A DNA stretch of 64,000 bases from Castellaniella hirudinis (GTDB lineage: Bacteria; Pseudomonadota; Gammaproteobacteria; Burkholderiales; Burkholderiaceae_B): positions 310,001-374,000 of the forward strand of contig NZ_JBHSDY010000001.1 in assembly GCF_042651965.1 (NCBI RefSeq), written 5' to 3'. Made by a program: the position numbers and the translations under genes. Shown here one piece after another: positions 24,479 to 32,037 of this stretch; within the stretch, counting starts at the first letter, position 1, and every line of letters begins with the position of its first letter. Below the pieces are notes generated by a model, which did not search any database, had not been told where the DNA came from, and worked only from the letters and a program-made list of their open reading frames with translations.

Positions 24479-25630
24479 CTATCCTGCCACCCTTTCCAGA
24501 AATATTCCGGGGTCTTGCGAGAACTGCGCAAAATTTTCCGGTGTGATGACGATCGGCAGCGCCCTCGATACCTGGGCACTGAACGCCTCCAGGCCCTTGG
24601 CGGATTTTTTACGCCCCGACTTCACCTCGATGGCGTACAGCCGATCGCGGTATTGATACACAAAATCCACCTCGTCATTGCGCTCGCGCCAGTAATACAC
24701 CTGACCAGGCTGCTGCGCCAGTTCACAGCCCACCGCCAGTTCAAACGCGCGGCCACGCTGCTCGGCATTGCTGTCCACCGCCACACCCGCCGCCATGCTG
24801 TAGAGCGCCGGGCAAGCCGGCAGCATCTTTGGGCTGGAACTACGCGACAAATGCGCTTTGGGCGAGTATTTCTGCAGCGCATGCAACAAAAAGGCACCGC
24901 CATACAACGCGATATAGTGTTTGACCAGATCGGTATTGCCCTTGTCCTGCAGTTGCCCCAACAGCTTGGTGTAGCTGATTTCCTGCGCTGGGTAGGCGCA
25001 CAAGATCTCGAACGCCTGCCGAAACAGCGCCGGGTTGGTCACCCGCCGGCTTTGCAAGATGTCCTTGCCGATCACCGCCTCGACAATCGCGTCCTTCATA
25101 TAGGCATACCAGCGATCGGGATCATGTTCCAGCACCACCGCGCCGGGGTAGCCGCCGTAAGCCAGATACCGATCCAGATCGTAGTCAAACGCCGCCTGCA
25201 GTTCGGCAAAACGCCAATGGTGTACGCGCAGCAGTTCGAAACGTCCGGCCAGGCTCTCAGTGACGCCACTTTGCAATTGCAAGGCGCTGGAACCCAGCAG
25301 CAGCACGCGCAGGCGACCAGGCTGCGCATCCCACAGCGCCTTCACCGTTTCGGGCCAATTGGGGACTTTCTGGATTTCATCCACCACCAACAATGCCTCA
25401 TCGCCCAGCAACAGTGCCTGCTGCCACTGCTGCAGCAACCAACTGCGGTCACTCACCAGCACGTCATCGGCATTGGCATAATGCGCTGACCAACCACCCG
25501 ACGCCAACAACTGACGCACCCCCGTCGTCTTGCCCACCTGACGCGGCCCTACCACCACCTGAATGAAGTGCGGCGGATCTTGTAGGCGCCGGGCAAGCTG
25601 GGAGACGAAGGGGCGTTGGTAGGTCATCAT
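24479..25630 (-). CDS. AAA ATPase with DUF4143 (PD-(D/E)XK-like) C-terminus
   Basis: 383 residues. The P-loop FIQVVVGPRQVGKTTGVRQLL lies at about residues 22-42 and Walker B in EALLLVVDEIQKVPNW. The mid-region LLGSSALQLQSGVTESLAGRFELLRVHHW fits the sensor part. The DUF4143 domain follows, with the nuclease-like stretch QVYYWRERNDEVDFVYQYRDRLYAIEVKSG containing D-x-EVK. These proteins are widespread, often solitary and horizontally spread, and their role is not established. The gene stands alone between the autotransporter and galE, with unrelated functions on both sides. Confidence 0.85.
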   Translation of the reverse strand: MMTYQRPFVSQLARRLQDPPHFIQVVVGPRQVGKTTGVRQLLASGGWSAHYANADDVLVSDRSWLLQQWQQALLLGDEALLVVDEIQKVPNWPETVKALWDAQPGRLRVLLLGSSALQLQSGVTESLAGRFELLRVHHWRFAELQAAFDYDLDRYLAYGGYPGAVVLEHDPDRWYAYMKDAIVEAVIGKDILQSRRVTNPALFRQAFEILCAYPAQEISYTKLLGQLQDKGNTDLVKHYIALYGGAFLLHALQKYSPKAHLSRSSSPKMLPACPALYSMAAGVAVDSNAEQRGRAFELAVGCELAQQPGQVYYWRERNDEVDFVYQYRDRLYAIEVKSGRKKSAKGLEAFSAQVSRALPIVITPENFAQFSQDPGIFLERVAG

Positions 25631-25716
25631 TCTTAATAATAGGTCAATCTATTAAATATAACAGCAAGTCCTAGTATTTTGTGTTTCCGCCACGACCCTA
25701 TCGATCCACCAGCCGT

Positions 25717-26715
25717 TCAGGTGATCTCCCGCTGATACTTCCACGTGCTGGCGCACATCTCTTCCAGCGTGCGGGTCGCCGTCCAGCCCAGGTCGCGGCG
25801 GGCCTTGGCGGGGTCGGCGTAGCAAGCGGCAACATCGCCGGGGCGGCGCGGCTGGATGCGGTAGGGCACATCCCGCCCGGATGCCTGCTCGAAAGCGCGC
25901 ACGACCTCCAGCACGCTCTGGCCGCGCCCGGTGCCCAGGTTGATGGCATGCCAGCCGGGATGACCCGCCAGGAAACCCAAGGCGGCGGCGTGGCCTTCGG
26001 CCAGGTCCATGACGTGGATGTAGTCGCGGACGCCGGTGCCGTCGGGCGTGGGATAGTCGTCGCCGAAGACATTTAACTCGGTCCGCAGGCCCGCGGCGAC
26101 CTGGGCGACGTAGGGCATCAGGTTGTTCGGCACGCCCCGGGGGCTTTCACCGATCAGGCCGCTGTCATGCGCGCCGACCGGGTTGAAGTAACGCAGGCAG
26201 GCGATGCGCCAGGACGGATCGGAGGCGGCCAGGTCCCCCAGGATTTCCTCGATGTGCAGCTTGCTGCGGCCGTAGGGGTTGGTGGCGCCTGTCGGGTGAT
26301 GTTCATCCAGAGGCAGATAGCCGGGCTCGCCATAGACGGTGGCGCTGCTGCTGAAAACCAGCGTGCGCACCTCGACGGCGCGCATGGCTTGCAGCAGGGA
26401 CAGCGTGCCCTGGACATTATTGGCAAAGTAGTCCAGCGGCTTTGCGACCGATTCGCCCACGGCCTTCAACCCCGCGAAATGAACCACGGCGTCGATGGCA
26501 TGGTCGCCCAGGACGCGCTCCAGCAGCGCGCCATCGCGCACGTCGCCCCGGACAAAGGCCGGCGATGTGCCCAGAATGCGCGCCAGCCGGCCGATGACGG
26601 CGTCACTGCTGTTGCTCAGGTTGTCGAGCAGGACGACGTGATGGCCCTGTTGCGCCAGGACGGTGGCGGTATGGCTGCCGATGTAGCCCGTGCCGCCGGT
26701 GAGCAGGATGTTCAT
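25717..26715 (-). CDS. galE: UDP-glucose 4-epimerase
   Basis: GalE (332 residues, normal length). The N-terminal NAD motif is MNILLTGGTGYIGSHTA. SSSATVYGEPGYLP carries the Ser/Tyr region and NPYGRSKLHIEEIL holds the active-site YxxxK. CLRYFNPVGAHDSGLIGE, DYPTPDGTGVRDYIHVMDLAEGHAAAL and RPGDVAACYADPAKARRDLGW are family hallmarks. It interconverts UDP-Glc and UDP-Gal (possibly the GlcNAc forms) for surface polysaccharide. It diverges from waaL, with 165 bases between the two start codons; that gap must hold both promoters. Confidence 0.94.
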   Translation of the reverse strand: MNILLTGGTGYIGSHTATVLAQQGHHVVLLDNLSNSSDAVIGRLARILGTSPAFVRGDVRDGALLERVLGDHAIDAVVHFAGLKAVGESVAKPLDYFANNVQGTLSLLQAMRAVEVRTLVFSSSATVYGEPGYLPLDEHHPTGATNPYGRSKLHIEEILGDLAASDPSWRIACLRYFNPVGAHDSGLIGESPRGVPNNLMPYVAQVAAGLRTELNVFGDDYPTPDGTGVRDYIHVMDLAEGHAAALGFLAGHPGWHAINLGTGRGQSVLEVVRAFEQASGRDVPYRIQPRRPGDVAACYADPAKARRDLGWTATRTLEEMCASTWKYQREIT

Positions 26716-26880
26716 GCGGATTGCGGCTCCATGTAGGTAAGATCGTTGAATGGTACAGCCTGCGCGGTGTTTCAGCCGTACGATTCATCACAAGGCCGAA
26801 CATTCACCCAGCCATCCTGCGGGCCGCCGTCACGGCCCACCCGCTACAATTCACCATCACATTTTGTCATCAACACCTCC

Positions 26881-28191
26881 ATGCCCACCCACCCGGCTGC
26901 TTCCCCCGCCTGGCTGTCGACCTGGATGTCGGCCGGCGCCGCGCTGTCCTTCCTGCTGATGCTGTCGGTGCCGTCGGGCTATTCCGTGGGCGGCGGCGTG
27001 CTGCTGCTGGGCGGCCTGGCGATCTGGTGGACGGGCCGGCGCGCCGCGTCCGCACCCGGAACCGCCGGCACCCGGCACTTCGGGGAAATCGCCCCCTGGA
27101 CGGTCGAGGACCGCACGCTGTGCGCGCTGCTGCTGGCGGTGTTCGCGATCAACACGCTGGCCGTGCTGTGGCACGGGGATTCGGGCAAGTATCTGGACCA
27201 GGGCGTCCGCTACCTGTTGGCACTGCCGATTCTGGCGGGACTGCGGCGCGTCCGGCTGCGCCTGGACTGGCTGGCGGCGGGACTGGCGCTGGGGCTATTC
27301 GCCACGGCGGGCATCGCCGCATGGCAGACACGCTGGGTGGGGCTTGTCCGTGCCGAGGGCTTCGTCACCAGCGCCATCCCGTTCGGCGACATGGCGCTGA
27401 CCATGGCGTTCTGGTGTCTGATGGGCGCCGCCCTGGCGGCGATCCAGCGGCGCCGGGCCTGGGCCGCGCTGCTGCTGGCCGGGTCGCTGGCCGGCACCTA
27501 CGCCATGATCGCCTCCGCCTCGCGCGGCAGTCTGGTGGCCTTGCCGATCCTGGCGATCCTAGCGGCGATCGCGTTATTGCGCCGCGCCCATCTGCGCCCC
27601 CTGTTGGCCGGCGTCGCCATCCTGACAACGGCGGCCGCCATCCTGCTGGCGGCGCTGCCCGGCAGCCATATCGCCGAAAGCCGCTACGCCGCCGCCCTGG
27701 ACGAGTGGCACGCCTACAGTCAGCAGGGCGACGCGACGAACAATGTCGGTTCCCGCCTGGAGGCCTGGAAGGCCGCACTGATCAGCATCCCGGAACGCCC
27801 CCTGCTGGGCTGGGGCCATACGCAATACCAGGATCATCTGCGGGAACTCATCGAAACCGGACGCATCGCCCCCTTCGTCGGGACACTGTCCAATACGCAC
27901 AACCAGTTCATCGAGATCTGGCTGCATCAGGGTTCCCTGGGACTGATCGCATTCCTGTCGCTGCTGATCGCCGGCTTCTGGTATTTTTGCCGCCGCCTGC
28001 GCGCCCCCGACCCGACGGTGCGGGTGCTGGCTTGTTGCGGCGCGGCGCTGCCGTCCGCCTTTGCCGCCTTCGGCCTGACCCAGGTGATCCTGGGCCGCAA
28101 CAACGGGGTGATGTTCTTTCTGGTGTCCCTGGCCGTGCTGTGGGCCGCAATGCGGCAGGCGGAACGGGATGCGGAGACCGGGAGCGCCTGA
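26881..28191 (+). CDS. waaL: O-antigen ligase
   Basis: 436 residues, about 11 membrane helices and a Wzy_C (PF04932-like) core. The conserved SASRGSLVALPILAIL segment is followed by the periplasmic loop with GSRLEAWKAALISIPERPLLGWG and NTHNQFIEIWLHQGSLGL, whose Arg and His are the residues expected in WaaL-type ligases. It joins undecaprenyl-linked O-antigen to lipid A-core on the periplasmic face. ATG at 26881 is chosen since membrane homology starts there; an open frame runs further upstream to 26746. It ends 16 bases from the convergent rfaH gene. Confidence 0.85.
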   Translation: MPTHPAASPAWLSTWMSAGAALSFLLMLSVPSGYSVGGGVLLLGGLAIWWTGRRAASAPGTAGTRHFGEIAPWTVEDRTLCALLLAVFAINTLAVLWHGDSGKYLDQGVRYLLALPILAGLRRVRLRLDWLAAGLALGLFATAGIAAWQTRWVGLVRAEGFVTSAIPFGDMALTMAFWCLMGAALAAIQRRRAWAALLLAGSLAGTYAMIASASRGSLVALPILAILAAIALLRRAHLRPLLAGVAILTTAAAILLAALPGSHIAESRYAAALDEWHAYSQQGDATNNVGSRLEAWKAALISIPERPLLGWGHTQYQDHLRELIETGRIAPFVGTLSNTHNQFIEIWLHQGSLGLIAFLSLLIAGFWYFCRRLRAPDPTVRVLACCGAALPSAFAAFGLTQVILGRNNGVMFFLVSLAVLWAAMRQAERDAETGSA

Positions 28192-28207
28192 TCCCTGCCC
28201 TGTCCAG

Positions 28208-28771
28208 CTACAGCGGCGCGATCCGCCCAAACTCGACCTGCACGGTCTGCGAGCGGCCCAGGATGGTCAGCAGCAAGGTGACGCGATCGGCCGAGACGGC
28301 CTGGACCAGGGCCTGGACGCCCGCCAGGGCGGGATCCCGCAGGCGCACGGCCATGCCGGGCTGGTAGGGGCTGATGTCGACCAGATCGGTGGTTTCGCGC
28401 AGGTCTTCCGCCTGGCGGATGGCCTGGACGGCGGCATCGGCCAGGGTCGCGGGCTGGTGGCCGAACATGACGAGCTTGCTGACGCCCACGGTGGAACGCA
28501 CCACGGACAGGGACTGCGTCGCCCGGGTCGGCCGCAGGAACAGATAGCGGGGGAACATGGGTTCGTGGGCGGTCAGGGCGGGATCGGACGCAGGAGCGAA
28601 CGGCCCGGACTGCGGGGTGGCGGACACACGCCGCCGCCCCGGTTCCCGGAAGACCTTGAACAGCGGCAGGTAGACCTCGAAGTCCTGGCGCCGCAGCTGT
28701 TCGGCGGCCGTCCGTTCCTGGCGAGGCTTGGTGTGGGCGACGTACCAGGCGGTGGGGAGATCCTCAGGCAT
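28208..28771 (-). CDS. rfaH: Transcription antitermination protein RfaH
   Basis: 187 residues of the NusG/RfaH family. The NGN domain starts TAWYVAHTKPRQERTAAEQLRRQDFEVYLPLF. PMFPRYLFLRP is the conserved NusG/RfaH strand, and VVRSTVGVSKLVMFG resembles RfaH rather than NusG. A KOW-like C-terminal domain reads PGMAVRLRDPALAGVQALVQAVSADRVTLLL. RfaH loads at ops elements and carries transcription and translation through long surface-polysaccharide operons; an exact ops lies at 20131-20142. Its ATG lies inside the last codons of hicB (8-base overlap), so its expression may be tied to that module. Confidence 0.92.
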   Translation of the reverse strand: MPEDLPTAWYVAHTKPRQERTAAEQLRRQDFEVYLPLFKVFREPGRRRVSATPQSGPFAPASDPALTAHEPMFPRYLFLRPTRATQSLSVVRSTVGVSKLVMFGHQPATLADAAVQAIRQAEDLRETTDLVDISPYQPGMAVRLRDPALAGVQALVQAVSADRVTLLLTILGRSQTVQVEFGRIAPL

Positions 28772-29099
28772 GCAGCTCTTTTCTAAGCGCCTGGATCACC
28801 AGTTCGTTCAGCGCAACGCCGCGACGGCGCGCCTCTTGAGCGGCCTGCCGATGCAGTGCGCCCCCGACCCTCACATTGAAGCTCCCCTTGAATGGCTGGT
28901 CCGGCTGAACATCACGTTCCGCGCAGGACTCCAGATACCGGTCAACTGCATCACGGAAGGACTGCTGAACCGCTTCCACGCTGGCCCCATCGAACAAGAT
29001 CAGATCGTTGATGAACTCGACCTTGCCGCACAGGCATTGATCTTCGGCGCTGAACTCCACCGAACCCAGATAGCCCTTGTATTCCAGCACGTTGTTCAT
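28764..29099 (-). CDS. hicB: HicB-type antitoxin
   Basis: 111 residues from ATG at 29099. The N-terminus MNNVLEYKGYLGSVEFSAEDQCLCGKVEFINDLILFDG is the degenerate RNase H-like HicB fold (YKGYxGxVEF is a hallmark). The C-terminus SFNVRVGGALHRQAAQEARRRGVALNELVIQALRKEL is a ribbon-helix-helix DNA-binding part. The ATG overlaps the hicA stop (ATGA). The 3' end overlaps the rfaH start by 8 bases. It probably neutralises HicA and represses the operon through the inverted repeat at 29386-29416. Confidence 0.9.
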   Translation of the reverse strand: MNNVLEYKGYLGSVEFSAEDQCLCGKVEFINDLILFDGASVEAVQQSFRDAVDRYLESCAERDVQPDQPFKGSFNVRVGGALHRQAAQEARRRGVALNELVIQALRKELHA

Positions 29100-29365
29100 A
29101 GAAAACCCCATTGGCGCAACTTGGCACATATCTCGCGAACTTGATAGACCTTCAGCACACCGCCCGGATGCGGTCGCGAGCAGACGATTCTATGCTCGCC
29201 TCCCTGCTCGCGCTGGTAGATAAACGATTTATGCGCCGATCCGCCGCCATGCTCGCGCAGCGCAAATCCGAAACTGCCCAGCAATGTGACAAGCTCTGTG
29301 AAGCGGAAGTCATGCGGCGTTGGGACCGAACAGAACCGATCCACCAATTTCTGATGCCTGGACAT
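29096..29365 (-). CDS. hicA: HicA-type mRNA interferase toxin
   Basis: 89 residues from ATG at 29365 (MSRHQKLVDRFCSVPTPHDFRFTELVTLLGSFGF). The dsRBD-like HicA fold has its conserved glycine-histidine motif in REHGGGSAHKSFIY; that His is the catalytic residue of the family. RIVCSRPHPGGVLKVYQVREICAKLRQWGFL follows. It is slightly longer at the N-terminus than the shortest HicA proteins. It is coupled to hicB by a 4-base overlap and is preceded by a 13-base perfect inverted repeat. Confidence 0.88.
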   Translation of the reverse strand: MSRHQKLVDRFCSVPTPHDFRFTELVTLLGSFGFALREHGGGSAHKSFIYQREQGGEHRIVCSRPHPGGVLKVYQVREICAKLRQWGFL

Positions 29366-29385
29366 GATGATGCCTCGAAGTTTCC

Positions 29386-29416
29386 GCAACAGCAACTATT
29401 TATTAGTTGCTGTTGC
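29386..29416. promoter_or_regulatory. 13-bp perfect inverted repeat, probable hicAB operator
   Basis: GCAACAGCAACTA and TAGTTGCTGTTGC are exact reverse complements separated by 5 bases (TTTAT). The repeat lies 20 bases upstream of the hicA ATG and overlaps a possible promoter on the minus strand (TTGGAT, 18 bases, TAATAA). HicB antitoxins with an RHH domain usually bind such a repeat. A transcript hairpin is also possible. Confidence 0.75.
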
Positions 29417-29505
29417 ATCAATGATCCAAGCAGCACTTTGTCTGGCTTCCTGGCAGACAGCCAGTCGGTCAAATCCTCACGGCTGATTTCGTCATAGCCG
29501 CAGGA

Positions 29506-29865
29506 TCAATACGGCACCCGCACATCCGGGGCATCTGCGGGGAAATCCCGGTGATTGCGCGACACCAGCAGCATCCCGTGAATCTGGGCGGAAGCCCAGA
29601 TGATGGCGTCCGGGAGCCGGATGCGGCGGTCCTTGCGGATGACGACGGCGCGGCCCGCCACCCGGTCATCCACCCCGATGCGTTCGAATGAATCCAGCCA
29701 GCGCCGGATCGTAGATTCTTCGTGCGGCGCAGCCCCCACCAGCACCTCCATCCAGGTGATGATGCTGATAGCTGGCCGCGCATGGCGTCCGATTTCCAGG
29801 CGCGCTTTTTCATGCCCGCTCAGGAAATCGATGAGCACGTTGGTATCGATCAGCGCTCTTACCAT
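29506..29865 (-). CDS. vapC: PIN-domain toxin, VapC type
   Basis: 119 residues with the PIN nuclease acidic residues in place: ALIDTNVLIDFL (Asp 7), ISIITWMEVLVGA (Glu about 41), RLPDAIIWASAQ (Asp about 86) and LLVSRNHRDFPA (Asp about 107). It is probably an RNase that cuts a tRNA or rRNA, as known for VapC. It overlaps the upstream antitoxin by 7 bases. About 140 bases separate it from hicA, and that gap holds the hicAB operator. Confidence 0.88.
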   Translation of the reverse strand: MVRALIDTNVLIDFLSGHEKARLEIGRHARPAISIITWMEVLVGAAPHEESTIRRWLDSFERIGVDDRVAGRAVVIRKDRRIRLPDAIIWASAQIHGMLLVSRNHRDFPADAPDVRVPY

Positions 29866-30077
29866 TCCGCTCTTTGCGCCTCCTGGTATTCGAGCCCGTC
29901 GATCGAGCGATCCCGCCAGAGACCAAACACCGCCGATGCATCACCCGGCGCATGACGCGCGAGATACGCATCGATGGCATCCCGGATGATGGCGGCGCGG
30001 GACCGCCCCTCAGTGTGCACTTTTGCGGCAAGGGCCTGCAATTGCGTTTCCGAGAGGTCGATGAGGATTCTGGCCAT
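29859..30077 (-). CDS. vapB: Ribbon-helix-helix antitoxin, VapB partner
   Basis: 72 residues from ATG at 30077 (MARILIDLSETQLQALAAKVHTEGRSRAAIIRDAIDAYL). This is a CopG/RHH domain covering about residues 2-45, with an acidic tail (DRSIDGLEYQEAQRAEW) that should wrap the toxin. Two more in-frame starts exist at 30110 and just below; 30077 is preferred because the RHH begins there. The 7-base overlap with vapC shows coupling. AT-rich repeats at 30097-30115 (GATAT with ATATC arms) may be its operator. Confidence 0.85.
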   Translation of the reverse strand: MARILIDLSETQLQALAAKVHTEGRSRAAIIRDAIDAYLARHAPGDASAVFGLWRDRSIDGLEYQEAQRAEW

Positions 30078-30220
30078 GGCTTTTGAGGCTTCACTAGATA
30101 TCATTATCATATATCACCCAGAACCATGATCAAAGAAAATCCAGCATATCCGCCTGGACCACGCACTGTCAGCTTGCGACTTCTACGTAAGCCTGTCTCC
30201 TACCCGGATCACATCACAGC

Positions 30221-30260
30221 AAAAACTCGGGCGCCTTCCCCTTTCAAGGAAGGCGCCCGA
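30221..30260 (-). terminator. Rho-independent terminator of the purine permease gene
   Basis: A 13-base perfect stem (TCGGGCGCCTTCC with GGAAGGCGCCCGA, 30227-30239 and 30248-30260) has an 8-base loop. On the minus strand the stem is followed by GTTTTTG. It lies 49 bases after the permease stop codon. Confidence 0.92.
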
Positions 30261-30308
30261 TGCGTGACACGGCGCCGGATGGCTGTCGCCATCCAGCCGG
30301 CCTGAAGA

Positions 30309-31793
30309 TCAGGCCTCCGCGTGCTTGGCGGCCTCGACGGCGGCGTCGGTGTCATGCGGCGCGCCGTTGAAGAACAGGTTCAGCAGCACGGCCGACAGGG
30401 AGGTCAGCAAGATGCCCGATTCGATCAGCGGGTGGATGGCGTGCGGCATCCACTGGCGGAAGTTGGGCGCGACCACGGGAATCATGCCCATGCCGATGGA
30501 GATGGCGACGATCATGGCGTTGTTGCGGTTCTTGGCGAAGTCCACGCCGCCCAGGATGCGGATGCCGGTGGCGGTGACCATGCCGAACATCACGATCCCG
30601 GCGCCGCCCAGCACGACGGTGGGCAGGGACTCGACCAGCGCCGCCAGCTTCGGCAGCAAGCCCAGGACCAGCAGGATCACGCCGCTGGCCACGCAGACGA
30701 AGCGGCTGCGCACCCCGGTGACGGCGACCAGGCCGACGTTCTGGGAAAAGCTGGAATACGGGAAGGTATTGAAGATGCCGCCGATCAAGGTGCCCAGACC
30801 GTCGGTGCGCAGGCCGCGCGCCAGGTCCTTCTGGCCGATCTTCTTGCCGGTCATGTCGCCCAGGGCCAGGAACATGCCGGTGGATTCGATCAGGATCACG
30901 ATCATGACCAGCACCATGGTCAGAATCATCCAGAGGTCGAACTTGGGCATGCCGAAATGGAAGGGCAGGACGACGTCGACCCAGTCGGCCTTGCCGACTT
31001 TTTCAAAGGTCATGATGCCCATGGCGGACGTGATCACGGCACCGACCACGATGCCCAGCAGCACCGCGATGTTGGCCAGGAAGCCCTTGCAGAACTTGGC
31101 GATCACCAGGATCGACAGCAGCACGATGCCGGCGATGCCCACGCCGGTCAGGTCGGCGTACTTGGGATTGGGCACCGTGGGCATGATGGCCAGGCCCTGC
31201 GGGATTTCAGGCAGGGGCGAACCCGGCGCGCCCGAGGCGGCCCGGATGTCCCGGAGCCAGTTGACGTAGTTGGGGTCGACCAGGGACGGCGCGGTGGGGC
31301 CGACGGGATTGCCGAAGATCCAGTTGATGCCCACGCGCATCAGGGTGATGCCGATGATGGCGATGATGGTACCGGTCACCACGGGCGGGAAGAAGCGCAG
31401 CAGCCGGCTGATCCAGGGCGCGATGATCATGGTGACGATCCCCGCCGCGATGATGGTGCCGAACAGCAGTTGCGCCCCCTCGTGCCCGGGTGTGGACTGG
31501 GCGATGTGGATCATGGGGCCGACGGGGGCGAAGCTGACGCCCATGATGACGGGCAGCTTGATCCCGAACCACGGGGTTGCACCCAGGGACTGGATGATGG
31601 TGGCGATGCCGCAGGCGAACAAGTCGGCGGCGATCAGCAGGGACACTTCGTGCGAATCCAGGCCCAGGACCCGGCCGATGATCAGGGGGACGGCCACGGC
31701 GCCGGCATACATCACCAGCACGTGCTGCAGCCCGAGGGCCGTCAACTGGCCCATCGGCAGGATCTCGTCCACCGGGGCGACGGTTTTGCTCAT
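30309..31793 (-). CDS. NCS2 xanthine/uracil family permease
   Basis: 494 residues with about 14 membrane segments. QLTALGLQHVLVMYAGAVAVPLIIG is the typical start of the uracil-xanthine permease family (COG2233). PWFGIKLPVIMGVSFAPVGPM and the signature ILIESTGMFLALGDMTGKK carry the conserved Glu. TFPYSSFSQNVGLVAVTGVRSRFV fits the xanthine/urate (NAT) branch, so purine transport is more likely than uracil. ATG at 31793 is chosen because the upstream extension to 31943 lacks homology. A leader of about 244 bases to pgi has a possible stem near the ATG (31812-31839). Confidence 0.9.
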   Translation of the reverse strand: MSKTVAPVDEILPMGQLTALGLQHVLVMYAGAVAVPLIIGRVLGLDSHEVSLLIAADLFACGIATIIQSLGATPWFGIKLPVIMGVSFAPVGPMIHIAQSTPGHEGAQLLFGTIIAAGIVTMIIAPWISRLLRFFPPVVTGTIIAIIGITLMRVGINWIFGNPVGPTAPSLVDPNYVNWLRDIRAASGAPGSPLPEIPQGLAIMPTVPNPKYADLTGVGIAGIVLLSILVIAKFCKGFLANIAVLLGIVVGAVITSAMGIMTFEKVGKADWVDVVLPFHFGMPKFDLWMILTMVLVMIVILIESTGMFLALGDMTGKKIGQKDLARGLRTDGLGTLIGGIFNTFPYSSFSQNVGLVAVTGVRSRFVCVASGVILLVLGLLPKLAALVESLPTVVLGGAGIVMFGMVTATGIRILGGVDFAKNRNNAMIVAISIGMGMIPVVAPNFRQWMPHAIHPLIESGILLTSLSAVLLNLFFNGAPHDTDAAVEAAKHAEA

Positions 31794-32037
31794 GTCTTGT
31801 CTCCAAGAATCGAGGCGCGTCCGTGTCCGGAGCGCCCTCATGTATGAAGTCTGAAAGGTTGAAAGCCAAAGTTTGAAAGCGCCTTTCCGGCGTTTTTCGG
31901 CCACTCTACCGGAGACGCTTCCGGGCAACCATGCTCGAAGCACGATAAGGACTTTTCGACCCGACGCATAATCCCGGGTAAACCCTGGGAGTTTTCAGGA
32001 AATTGTCATGAATCGGACAGGACGGCAGGGAAAGTAC

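Noticed and set aside
26721..28367. A 548-codon plus-strand frame overlapping waaL
   Set aside because: Its sequence is Arg/Gly/Pro-rich without membrane helices; the alternate frame gives a proper WaaL with the Wzy_C loop.
30097..30115. AT-rich GATATCATTATCATATATC as a Fur box
   Set aside because: It fits the Fur consensus poorly away from its ends and sits before vapB, so an antitoxin operator is more likely.
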